This document shows, piece after piece, positions 1-11,504 of a DNA stretch of 64,000 nt. The translations under genes and the position numbers were made by a program. Numbering within the stretch: position 1 is the stretch's first letter; every line of letters begins with the position of its first letter. Origin of the DNA: Diploscapter coronatus (lineage: Eukaryota > Nematoda > Chromadorea > Rhabditida > Rhabditidae); contig OZ038423.1 in NCBI GenBank assembly GCA_964036155.1, positions 13,779,249 to 13,843,248 of the forward strand, in the 5' to 3' direction. A model generated the notes under the pieces. That model saw nothing but the letters and a program-made list of their open reading frames with translations. It was not told the DNA's origin and made no database searches.

Positions 1-14
1 CTACCCGAGTCATC

Positions 15-753
15 ATGGCCAAGGAACTAAAAGCCCAAGACAAAGCAACCAATTCAGCAATCCAAACTAAGAAAAAGCGAAGAAGCCGAATAAAATTTCA
101 CGCACGAAGAATTATATCCATAGAACCAGTAATAGGTATTCCAATCCCAGCCACCGCAATCATGGTTCCATCAAGCAGTATCCCGATTCAAGCTGCTACA
201 GCCATGGTTCCGTCAATCGATATCCCGATTCACAGCACTACAATCATGGAGGCACCAATCGAAGTACCAGTTCAATATACCGCTATCATGAAGCCAACAG
301 TCGAAAAGCCAGTGAAGTCCCTTCCCACATTCCAAGAAATCATGAGCAAAGTGAAGAGGATCACCGATGCTGCTCCTCGAGCTAGGATCGCTCCCATTCG
401 ATCTGCTGTGCAAGCGGTTCCGCAAAGGAGAGTCGAGCAAGGTACTCTTTATTCCACCCAAGATTGCCACTCCCTCCAATTCTCGTACGGTCTCCCTGTC
501 TCTATCTCGTCAAAACACTCCAGGTTTATCAAAAGCAAATGTGCCAAAAATTACTGTAGTAGAGAAATTCGAGACCGCCATTGATAGTGGAAAATTTCTA
601 ACTGACTACCGCCACTACGTTACCGTCGTTTGCAGCATTGCGCTCTTCGAAGATAGTAGCGTCAAGAGAAGAAAGGCGAAAGTAAGTGTGCACGATGGAG
701 AGATGAAAGAGACCTTGCGAAAATGGAAGGGGCGGCAATCTTTGGCGAAATAG
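15..753 (+). CDS. Repeat-containing basic protein, function unknown (5' end uncertain)
   Basis: Two exons, 15-441 and 524-753, joined over an 82-base GT-AG intron in matching phase, give about 218 residues. Without this splice each frame is broken, so the intron is well supported. The N-terminus is Lys/Arg-rich (around residues 19-32). Residues 39-100 hold 4.4 copies of a 14-residue Pro/Ile/Val/Met repeat. The C-terminal half is charged and ends with a basic segment containing RKWKGRQ. There is no signal peptide or membrane segment. The frame stays open upstream of the ATG to the window edge, so the true start may lie outside. A consensus GTAAGT at 682 could act as an alternative donor, but I found no acceptor in phase with a good downstream frame. 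I do not recognise the family. Confidence 0.5.
129..314 (+). repeat. 42-base in-frame coding repeat, about 4.4 copies
   Basis: Four consecutive 14-codon units follow the pattern x-x-x-[IV]-P-[IV]-x-x-x-[AT]-[IA]-M-x-[PA], plus a partial fifth. The period of 42 bases preserves the reading frame, and the units differ mostly by substitutions, so this is an old coding tandem duplication and not a fresh microsatellite. Confidence 0.7.
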
Positions 754-784
754 TCTGTATTGATTTCCTTTAAATGATTCAAAA

Positions 785-976
785 ATGACGCTAAATGGTT
801 CAGACTACGTGATTACTGATCTGAACTGCCCAAGAGCAAACAGCATCGAGTCGACAAGCGGCACTGACACGACCAACGACGACGATGAAATTCCCTTCGT
901 TCCAGCTTTCGACTTCATCGAAGGCGATGATTCTGGTACAGTCGTGTTAACCAATACCTTCCGAAAATTACTGTAA
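785..976 (+). CDS. Small acidic ORF, possible separate gene or 3' UTR ORF
   Basis: The frame encodes 63 residues, rich in Asp/Glu/Ser/Thr, starting 31 bases after the stop of the preceding gene. It could be a short independent gene, an alternative last exon of the upstream repeat protein, or chance. No acceptor joins it in phase to the upstream exons. The composition (a DDDE cluster, then VPAFDFIEGDDSG) looks protein-like, but there is no recognisable domain. Confidence 0.25.
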   Translation: MTLNGSDYVITDLNCPRANSIESTSGTDTTNDDDEIPFVPAFDFIEGDDSGTVVLTNTFRKLL

Positions 977-1504
977 AGGTACACTACAACATATCGTCTA
1001 CGCGTACTTGCTTTGTAAAGCAGTTGTTTTCTCTTGAGTTGCGACAATGTGATGATTTATCGATTTTTCCTTAAATTTCAGTTTTTTTTTCAACCGATTA
1101 ACGGTAATTAGCGAATAATTACCAGAATATCGAATGAAAACAGAAAGAAGATTAAATGAGAGTGAAAATTCCATTTAAATAATGCCTTACAATGCAAACC
1201 GCGACGATAGGTGGAGCGTACTGTTCACAAGTCATAGATGCCAAGTGGCATATGCAAGATTCATCTCGGAGACAATGGAGAGTAGATTTATTTGAATAGA
1301 AAACAGATTATGAGTTATTGGCTCATAGAAAAAGACACCGGTTTTTTTCTTTTCTTCTCTTGCCTCATCATCTTATTTCTTAGCAAAACCGGTATTTTTC
1401 TAGGAGCCAAGCTACGCTTGATTTAATCTTTTTCAAAGAAAAATCCATCGGTTTGTTCGAAGTGTTGCAGGGCTTCATTTTTTTCCAAATGTTGCTTTTC
1501 TTCA
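977..1504. other. Intergenic stretch with a hairpin element
   Basis: No gene is supported here. The only clear structure is the 93-base inverted-repeat element at 1318-1410, annotated separately. The remainder is AT-rich. Confidence 0.6.
1318..1410. mobile_element. Short hairpin MITE-like element, copy 1
   Basis: The left end reads TTGGCTCATAGAAAAAGACA and continues CCGG followed by a T run. The right end is its imperfect reverse complement, ending in CTAGGAGCCAA. A pyrimidine-rich spacer separates the arms. A second copy with the same core occurs at 26085-26180, so this is a dispersed family and not a local hairpin. There is no coding capacity. Confidence 0.7.
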
Positions 1505-3458
1505 ATGACAAGCAACTCACACATCCGGAAAATCCAAGTATCGAAGAAAACTTCTGAATCCTCCTCTCTTCAGTCCAACATGAATTCAATTCCAGACCAA
1601 CACTTCTCGTGGGTGGACGACTTGAAGAGGATCATGTTCAACTTCTACATCACGACCGAGCCTAAGCCCTACAATCCTAACGACTATCCCCGACCAAAAC
1701 CGCGACCACGCTCACCATCATCTGAGGGTGTGCACAAGAGAAAGCGTCCAAGGAGAGACCGCAAAGATATAATCTATCCAAAGAAAGCAAAACGCAGAAA
1801 GATCTGCCAAATTTGCTATGCCGTGTATGCTGATCAAAGGGTCAAGCATCGAAATGAGGTACTGTTTGAGTTATAAATTTTGAGCAGCGCTTAAAGAGAT
1901 GAGCCAATACCTAAAGAAATCTTACTTTTTCCACAGGGAAGGTGCGACCTCTTTGGGCGCTTCCAAATTCGGACATGAAAAACGGTGCATGGCTGTTCTT
2001 GCAAGCTTGAGACAGCACTCTGTCATGTTCGCTAATGAAGAAATAGAGCGCGACCATTATCCCGAATATTACAGGATTATTTATAATCATCTACAAAGGG
2101 TGGGACATACGCCAAATAGTTCATTTCGAAAATTAGAATTCAAATGGATCTAAAATCGATACAGTAAAGCGCTTTAGCCAGGTTCACTAACGCCTAGCAG
2201 TCATTGTGCAGGAAACGTTCTTCGTAATGAACATGTGAGAGTGACGGAGTAATCGAGTGAAATGGTGGACTAACTTAAAGCCAATGTTTTGCTCATTTTG
2301 TACCTTCCAGAATTTCAAGCATGCAATAAGTTTACGAAGTTGGATAAAGAAAAGATAATCTTGAAAATTCAGCTATGTCTCCCATGCGCAGCATTCTACC
2401 AAGAGAGCATCCAGAAATTCGCCGAATATTGCTGCATCAAGTGGGAGGACGGCTGCCCGATCTTGGACTGCAAAAAGTGCCGGTACGATAGATGCGTTGA
2501 AATCGGTCTGACACCGGAATGTAAGCCAGTTTTTACTACCTAAATAAAAATGACGAGAAAAATTCGTACAAAAATAATGGAAGATTTTCACTTTTTCCAC
2601 GTAAAATTTGCATCCAAACTAAAAAATATGCTCCAATACAGTATCTAGTCTGAAAGAAGGAGTTATTTTAACGCAATATCATGCCCATTAATAATCGAAA
2701 ATAACGCCATTAGCCTAAGAACCCCATTCGCAAGAAACAAAATGGCGTCAATATACCGTAATTTAATATCAATGTAAATGATAATTAAACTTTGAAAAAA
2801 AAACTAAAATGAACAAAAATCCCGTCCAGAATTAGTTACCGAATTTTCCCTTTCACGTATCCTAGTTTTATCTGTACTGATCGTTAATAGACATCAGACA
2901 GTGTTTAAGGAAAATTTTGCATTCTGTTATTTCTGAAGAGAAACGATTTCAGGCATAGTCGAAAACAAATGGAACCTTCCGCCGATGGGCACTCAAGAAA
3001 CTGGTATCACCAATTTAATTACTATCCTGCCGAAATCAAGCAATATCTATAACAACAATAACTATGAATCTTCACGTTCTGTCGTCACTCTTTCTGATTC
3101 CAACATCAACGAATCCGTCACCATCTCAGCTGACTCTGAAATCAGTAGCTTTACTCGTACCGTTGACATTTCTCCTGAATCGAATTCCATCAGTAATTCT
3201 CCGATATCCTTCCCTACTGAAACAAGCAATGACTCAATTACCTCGATGAATTTCATTACCGATTCGAATATGAATAGCTCGATAACGATTCTGTCTGATC
3301 CAATTAGTCATGTCTCAATTAGCTCCGTAAATATCCCGATCGCTGCAGTTGATATCTCTAACTGTGCATACACTATTCCCGTTTCAAACACAAATTTGTA
3401 TAGTTCAATTAGCCAGTCTACTGATAACGAGGATGAATATATCAATGTTATAGATTAG
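1505..3458 (+). CDS. Degenerate nuclear-receptor-type zinc-finger protein with Ser/Asn-rich tail
   Basis: Exons 1505-1858, 2373-2520 and 2953-3458 join in phase 0 and phase 1 to give 335 residues. Residues about 101-160 form a C4 nuclear receptor DNA-binding domain: CQIC, then CLPCAAFY as the P-box region, then the second finger ending CKKCRYDRC and the usual GL after it. Finger two is shortened: only four residues separate the cysteines of GC-PILD-CKKC, where about nine is usual, so the dimerisation D-box is trimmed. The first 100 residues are Pro/Arg/Lys-rich. The final 168 residues are Ser/Thr/Asn/Ile-rich quasi-repeats, with no ligand-binding domain. It is probably a nuclear DNA-binding protein of the expanded nematode NHR type. 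Start choice is uncertain; an in-frame Met lies about 25 codons downstream. Confidence 0.7.
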
Positions 3459-3850
3459 TTAGGTATATTATGGTGATGTTGGTTTTTCGGCATGGTAAAA
3501 ATGAACTAGATTCTTTCTACACTATTCGCGAATAGCGAAAATCCAAGTTTCCCACATTATTTCTAGATATCAAGTATTGTGCAAAGTATTTTAGTGCATT
3601 ATTATCATATTCATTGTGCCGTGATGTCATAATCTCACCAAATTGTCTTTCACTAGGTATTGATTAGGCCATAATCTATGATTATAAATAGTTTATTCCT
3701 ACTAAATTTATTTTAATCGATAGCTCGGGAGATCCTCCACTTTGTCGTGGAAAATAATCAAAATTAGTGATTTTCGAACTACCCTTTGATCTCTATAAAT
3801 ATTGCACATCGAATTTATAAACAAACAAACAAACTAATAAGGCTAATTTT
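3459..3850. other. Intergenic, between convergent 3' ends
   Basis: This AT-rich stretch holds the 3' flank of the zinc-finger gene and the 3' flank of the minus-strand fragment. I see no further structure. Confidence 0.5.
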
Positions 3851-4033
3851 TTAGACTATTTTGCGCGTTATTTTTGGATATCTTAGCTTTGGCTTGAGAT
3901 ACTTGGCGAATTCTTTGGCAAAGTTCTTGGCAACCTCTCGGTAGAGTGGTCTTATTATGTCCTTTCCGTACTTAGTCAGATGAGTGTAGTTATCAAGATA
4001 AACCAAGTTAGTGGCTTCGTCGTACATCGTGAA
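3851..4033 (-). pseudogene. 3' terminal exon resembling the C-terminus of a nematode O-acyltransferase (SGNH-like), probable fragment
   Basis: On the minus strand a TTTCAG acceptor precedes 60 codons and a stop. The peptide runs MYDEATNLVYLDNYTHLT, then KYGKDIIRPLYREV and a Lys-rich end. The pattern Y-D-x(n)-D-N-x-x-H-L-x-x-G-x-x-x-x-R-P is what I expect at the end of the SGNH-like portion of nematode acyltransferase-3 (OAC/NRF-6-type) proteins. Only about 750 bases separate it from the next gene, too little for the roughly 600 missing residues. A candidate upstream exon at 4294-4395 ends in the wrong phase to join it. I infer a truncated gene relic. The family assignment is tentative. Confidence 0.35.
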
Positions 4034-4780
4034 CTGAAATTGAGAATTTTCAAAAATTGAATTTTATGTTTTGCACAGAATAAATAAGGATAAATGCCAT
4101 GATAGACTTGGGGGTTGTTCGAATAAGCTCTACACTCTGACAATCTCATCTCGTGTTAAGAGATGTCAAGGATAAAAATTGTTGAAATAATCATGTTCGT
4201 TTTGGAAGTTAGGATTTTTCAGACTGAGTACGTCGCGTTCTCAATTCATTTCTAGATAACTTTTATGCCACTTCGTCTGGCATTAAATCGTACCTCGTGT
4301 TTTCGGCTAGAAGAGATTTTATCATCTCGAAAAATTTGAATGATATGGATAGTAGCTTAAAGACCAAAATTGTCTGGCTACCATCTACTATAATCCTGCA
4401 AAAATAACACCATTGTATGAAACTTTTCCAGAACTAGTCATACTTCTTTTTATCTCAATAAAAATCCGTTTCAAAATTCTATTTCATAGAAAAAAGAGTT
4501 GAGTGATATTGGTTTTCCGTGTAATCTACTAAATTTGCTCTTCCAATGACAATTTATTTCTTCGTCTGGAACGAGTGTTCTGAAATTTCACTGCACCCTA
4601 TCACTCTATCATCAATCAAAAAACTGTCATCTCAAAAATCTCAGAGTTGTTTCCGATTGAATGACTTTCTTGCGTGACACGAATTAGGAAATCGGCAATG
4701 AGAGGAGGGTAATGGATATTTTGAACGGTGTTTTCACAATTCGAATTGATTAGTAGCGGTTTGCGTCGTTCGCGGCTAAA
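4034..4780. other. Intergenic, with one candidate minus-strand exon
   Basis: The region holds a possible minus-strand exon at 4294-4395 (TTTGCAG acceptor, 33 open codons, GTACGA donor) that does not phase with the fragment at 3851-4033. The rest is presumably the promoter of the first secreted-protein gene. No other structure is evident. Confidence 0.4.
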
Positions 4781-5304
4781 ATGACTCGGCTGATATTTTC
4801 ATCGATCGTTTTGTTGTGTTTGCTGTCAGTCGTGGTAGCTGATAAAGGATTGCCGGAATGGATGAAGGAATCTAGGGAGAAGGTGAAATTTCCAATATTC
4901 TCGAAGGTTTCCTTCATCGTCTGGAAAGTGGCCAGCTTTGAAATTTCGAAAAATCTTCCCTTATTTTTACTTTATGGGTGATAAAGGAAAATTAGTATGT
5001 TCATTGAAACAAATTTTAAGAGAGCGTTAACTTATTTGAATAATAAAATAAAACTAATAGGTTTTCATTTCAGATGAATAAAATCAAGAAGCCCGACCTC
5101 GTAGTTCGCATTTATTCTTGCATGGGCATTAATCAAGATCTGGTCGAGAGAACAAAGCAGCCATTCAAGGAGTGCAACAAGCTGAATTCGCACAGTTACA
5201 CAGATGAGATCATTGATTGCATGCTCAAGGCGATCGTCAAGGAAGCGCCAGATGCCACCATTTCCGATGCCATCATCAAGACCTGCATCACTCCGTATTT
5301 CTAA
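4781..5304 (+). CDS. Small secreted four-cysteine protein A (PEW family)
   Basis: Exons 4781-4882 and 5074-5304 (phase 0) encode 110 residues. A hydrophobic signal peptide of about 20 residues is followed by the family signature LPEWM. The mature part has exactly four cysteines spaced C-x17-C-x14-C-x21-C, with mainly polar, helix-favouring sequence between them. There are no basic processing sites. It is the first of four tandem same-strand paralogs that share signal peptide, PEW motif, intron position right after the motif block, and cysteine spacing. I infer two disulfides in a small helical fold. The spacing does not fit insect odorant-binding proteins (six cysteines). Function unknown; extracellular. 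Confidence 0.8.
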
Positions 5305-5640
5305 ATGAATACCTCAAAATCATACGATATGAGGGTGGCGACCAAGTTTTCTATTTTTTTAATTGCTATTATCCTTCAATTCTTAAATTCAGTATTACAA
5401 ATAAAGTGATATTTATGAGAAACGGTTTCATTAGCCAAGTCATTCATATAACAGGGAAATCGAGGATAACGAAATTCGCCAAAATTTGTCGATCTTTGGT
5501 TGGAATAGGTGTTCAGAAATCGAAGTGTTCACAAACAGTTTGCATCAATCATAAATTCACGAGGATCATAACGAAATACTGTTTGCCATCAAAATATAAA
5601 CGTCTAGATTTGGTATAAAACGATCAAAATTATCTACAAA
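5305..5640. other. Intergenic between secreted-protein genes A and B
   Basis: AATAAA occurs near 5399, about 95 bases after the stop of gene A, and is the likely poly(A) signal. The open frame crossing this stretch overlaps the end of gene A in another frame and has no coding support. Confidence 0.5.
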
Positions 5641-6391
5641 ATGGCAAAATTTTATCTAATATTCGCTGTCCTGCTGATTTTCTCCTCAAATCTTAGTTTC
5701 GGCTATGAGCTTTCAGAGTGGCTGGCTTCTGATAAGGAAAAAATATGTTAATAAACATTTTGCCAAATGAGATTAAAGCGCCTTTAATAAATTCATCATA
5801 AATAAACGAGTGGAAAAGATAGCGAAAGGTAGGAGGGACGGTAATCGTACCAAAAAAGTGCAGATAGTATGCAAACATTCTAGTTGTGACGTGAAATCAA
5901 AACGACAAATTTTCAGTTGGTGAAGTTGAAGACGGACGAATTCATCGCAGCGTTCGTGGAGTGCGGGAAGAATATCCTCGAGCAGATTGGCATACTCGTA
6001 AATTAAATATTTGCGGATTTCGAACACGAGCAGGCCCTGTTGGAGACAGCCGTTAATTGCCAACTGAAATACATCGACAGCAAAGCCGACGATGAAGAGT
6101 CCCTCAAAGAGTACTACACCATGTATCGTGATGCATCCCGATTCCTGAAGGAAGAAATTATCAGCATTTTTATACTCAATTTGAAATATTGTCCAAATTA
6201 TCTCATACTTTTTTTTATTCAAACTATCTTTCATGTATATTTTCAATAGATTTTATGATATTTAACGCCGATTTTGCTTTTCGAACTTATACCTGATCCG
6301 CCAATAAACGTTTTATTTCAGAGATTGTGACCGCGAACTTTCGTTCGTCGAATTTGCTGAATTGGTTGCCAATGACAAGTTCTATTCTTAA
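5641..6391 (+). pseudogene. Secreted four-cysteine protein B (PEW family), disrupted copy
   Basis: Exon 1 (5641-5742) encodes a signal peptide and the family block LSEWL, ending at the same point as its paralogs. The position of the donor reads ATATGT, where a GT is needed. Exon 2 (5917-6122) carries the family frame but has an in-frame TAA at about 6004-6006, and the expected second cysteine is missing around that point. Exon 3 (6322-6391) joins exon 2 in phase through a normal GTATCG donor and supplies the fourth cysteine and a C-terminus. Two independent lesions plus a lost cysteine argue for a pseudogene. A sequencing error would have to strike twice to explain it. Confidence 0.7.
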
Positions 6392-6639
6392 ATCATATGT
6401 ACCAATCGAAGATTCTCAATTACAACCGAGGTGGTGAAACAATAGTTCGATTTTGGAAATTATCGTTCGAATCAATCAAAATTTCGTTCAAAGAAATTGT
6501 TTTTCGTTGCAAAATGCAAAGGAAAAAAATACCGTCAAATTATGACTTGCGAGATATCATATATAAAACAGCGATACTGCCATTTGCACGTTGTCGTTCC
6601 TGAAAGTAATAATTACTGACTAGTATCTATTTTATCAAT

Positions 6640-7206
6640 ATGATCAAAATCGTTGGCTTTGCTTTGTTATTCGCGGTAATTTCTGGATATGATGTTCCGG
6701 AATGGTTGAGCGGCGTCAAGGAGCAGGTGACTTTGAACTTCGAAGAATAAAAAATGAAAATTTATTATAATTAATTTCTAACAACGATAGTTCGGTATTG
6801 ATTCGAAGCCCAAATATTGTTTTCTGCTAAAGATAAAATAAATAAAGCAAGCCATGTGAAATAAAATCGTTCTTCAGTAAAGAAGATGGACAAAATTTTC
6901 CAGCTAAAATTCGTTTTTTTACAAAGACAGTGTCATAACATTCTCAGCAGTTAGAAAATTCAGCTCGGTAAAATCGAGACCAAAGATCTGCCGAAGAAAA
7001 TCATGGACTGTTCTGAGCACCTGGACAAGATGTTCAAATCAGATATTTCTGCGGATCACGGCATCTGCATGGAGGAGTTCATAGCGAAGGAGAAGAACGA
7101 CGACAAACTGGTGGATTGCATGTTCCATGAGATCGACAGCCACGTCAAGATCGATTTGATGAAGGACTACTTGAAGGAACACACTGCAAAATGTATCACT
7201 AGCTAA
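6640..7206 (+). CDS. Small secreted four-cysteine protein C (PEW family)
   Basis: Exons 6640-6726 and 6964-7206 (phase 0) encode 109 residues: a signal peptide of about 17 residues, then the motif VPEWL, then four cysteines spaced C-x18-C-x16-C-x24-C. The C-terminal part is rich in Asp, Glu and Lys. The intron interrupts the gene at the same place as in genes A and D, right after the PEW block. The similar lengths and architecture show this is a young tandem family. No catalytic motif is visible. Probably an extracellular carrier, ligand or effector; this is inference. Confidence 0.8.
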
Positions 7207-7555
7207 TTTTTGCTCTTTTGGATCCATAATAGCTCCATAAGATGAAAAAGTACTGATATGGTAGAGAGAATCGGCTAGATATTTTTTCACTTGCAATATT
7301 TCTTGGAGTTTAAGAAGAATCAGAGATGATATTCTTTATGTTTTTCTGTTAGATTTATTTAGTGAAATTTAGTCTTGCTAGAATTTTGTTTGCAATTAGT
7401 AAAATAAAAGTTTCTGCAGATGAATGTAACTTTTTCTGTAGCTTGATTGGTTCGAGCGAGTATTGATCAAAGAAGAACAAAGGTAATTAGTCACACTCAG
7501 CTATGACAACATAGCAGCATCGATTTTATCAACACACAGACAGCTATTCTTGACC
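7207..7555. other. Intergenic between secreted-protein genes C and D
   Basis: AATAAA occurs near 7402, and the remainder is presumably the promoter of gene D. No other structure is evident. Confidence 0.5.
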
Positions 7556-8375
7556 ATGAGGCTAGTGCTGGCCGTTTTTTCAACCGTCTTCATTCAATCG
7601 ATAGTGCATGCCTTCGAGATACCTGAATGGTTGAAGAGCGTTGAAAGTCAGGTACGAAAAAGTCTAAGCATTCTTATTCTTGATCTGAGACTTGTAGAAT
7701 TGAGCAAATTTTCATTCTGGCAGAAATCAGAGTCATCAACATTCACATATTTCAAAACTATACTAAAAATTAATATCTTGCATTAGAACATAAAATTTTG
7801 GCCCTGAACTTTATACTCCTTGCTGAAATTACCGACCAAGAGTCAATTGCCCTCCAAATATGATTGATGATGTTCCAGGTGAAGCACCTTCAAAATGACC
7901 TGCTGGATCAAAGAATGGACCTCTGCCTTGCTACGATGAACATCTACCTCGTACGAGTCGTTGAGCCATTCGCTGTTTGTGACAAGGAGCACTCGCATCA
8001 TCCTGATTTGAAAACCAATTGCAGGTGTTCATTCGGCAATTTTACAGCTTCGAAGCTTGACGCAATATTATGCATAGTCTGGAAATGATAGGAGAGAAAC
8101 TTCCTTTCGCACATTATCTAACGAATGCCAAAAATGTGACCCTTTCAAGTTGCCATTTCAGATTCAAAGCAATTACCGAGAACATAATGGATACTCGCTA
8201 TTTGAAAACGACCTTGGCCAGTTGTATTGTGAATCCTCTAAGAGTCAAGAGGCAAGAGTTTCTCGGACCACGAAGACCATGTAGAATGTGCCGAATGCAA
8301 ATACTCTCAGAGATCATGATGTTCCGAAAAAAGAAGCGGCTAAATAATCAGTCCGAACCAAAGAGGCTTCATTAA
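7556..8375 (+). CDS. Small secreted four-cysteine protein D with basic C-terminal extension (PEW family)
   Basis: Exons 7556-7651, 7879-8024 and 8162-8375 (phases 0 and 2) encode 151 residues. A signal peptide of about 20 residues is followed by IPEWL and the family cysteines spaced C-x17-C-x13-C-x21-C. The protein then continues for about 45 residues. This tail starts with RVKRQ, a plausible dibasic cleavage site, and contains CRMC and a Lys/Arg-rich stretch. Genes A-C lack such a tail. An extra intron splits the region between the second and fourth cysteines. AATAAA overlaps the stop region at 8376. The divergence suggests a specialised family member, perhaps one with a released C-terminal peptide. 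Confidence 0.75.
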
Positions 8376-8820
8376 ATAAAATATACTGATCTCGAAAGTT
8401 TTGTCATCACTTATTTTAGTTTTGATAAAGCAGATTACGAATAATGCCCAGGTTTACCTCTTCTCATAAAACTTCACTTTTCTGTTCAAACTGCCATTCC
8501 TTTATCTACTCGTTCCAATCAATGATTCCTAAATTTGTCAATACCTGAAATTTCGTCGCTATGTTTCTTTTTATTGAAGAGCACCTTGAAGAAATATCAA
8601 TAAAACTGTCGTTATTTTCGCCCAAAGATATGATCTGTCGTCAGACGAAAAAATCGCCCATTAAACCGCTCTCAGCATGTCTTTTCAGTTACTTTTCCTT
8701 GGTAATTTGAAAGTTGGACATTTGATTTTAGGTGCAGTTTGAGTTCAGGCGAACTTGATTCTACGAATTTTTTTTTTTGCGATATTCACGTATTCTAGGA
8801 TCTATTGAGCTGCTGGAAAC
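8376..8820. other. Intergenic, upstream of alanine aminotransferase
   Basis: No gene is supported. An acceptor-like TATTCTAG ends at 8798, 22 bases before the ATG of the next gene, and may be a spliced-leader site. Confidence 0.5.
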
Positions 8821-10840
<2,020 letters not shown>

Positions 10841-11504
10841 CAGAAAATCTCCAAAATTGGATAATTTTTACGTTCTTTTTTTTTAGAATTTTTACCTATA
10901 TTAGGCTATGATCTGTGAGTTTTTAGCTTCAAAAATAAAACATGGACATTCTGATGATTCCTTTTCTAGGAGAAAAATTATGTTTAAAAAAGTTGTTTTA
11001 GCTAGCTACTAAAACCCATGATTTGATCGCTTTGATGCAACATTTAGCTAAAATTATCGATTTTTTAAAAGAAAATCAAAGAAGCTGTCTCTCCCCTCCC
11101 ACTATACGAAAACCGTGCGTCACACTTGCATTTGCCATTGAACTCACACGAATTTATTCGTATGAAAGGGCCACTGACTCTGACCATTTTTGTCCATTTC
11201 GCTTCGACAAGTTGCTGTTTTTTATGTAATTCTTTCTGGGTTTTCGCCAATTCCATGAAATTTCATTCAACTTTTCATCCCATCCTTCTGACTTCTAACT
11301 TTCGTCAAGATGATCCTTTGAAAGCTCATTTTCTCACTTCAAATAAAATCTTTTTACTACTTTTCAATAAAGTCGCATAATTTCTCGTTATTCAGCTGGA
11401 TTTTTAAAAATTCGGTATGATTTATTCACAATTGTAAAAAGAACTTTTCCTTCTAAAAATTGTTTCAAAATTCAAAGTGATTCGTTCAGATTCGATATCC
11501 TGAA
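10841..11504. other. Intergenic between alanine aminotransferase and the bZIP gene
   Basis: Poly(A) signals AATAAA lie at 10934, 11342 and 11366. A TTCAG acceptor at 11485-11489 sits 16 bases before the next ATG and is the likely spliced-leader site. No coding region is supported. Confidence 0.5.

Noticed and set aside
213..479. Minus-strand open frame of 88 codons
   Set aside because: It lies opposite the repeat-protein exon and mirrors its codon repeats; no splice context or domain.
1899..2153. Plus-strand open frame of 84 codons between zinc-finger exons
   Set aside because: The phase-0 splice from 1858 to 2373 gives a continuous zinc-finger domain; including this frame would destroy it.
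5217..5618. 133-codon frame overlapping the end of secreted gene A
   Set aside because: It starts out of frame inside gene A exon 2 and continues through AATAAA and the intergenic region.
5773..6246. 157-codon minus-strand frame
   Set aside because: It is antisense to the exons of the disrupted secreted gene B and has no independent features.
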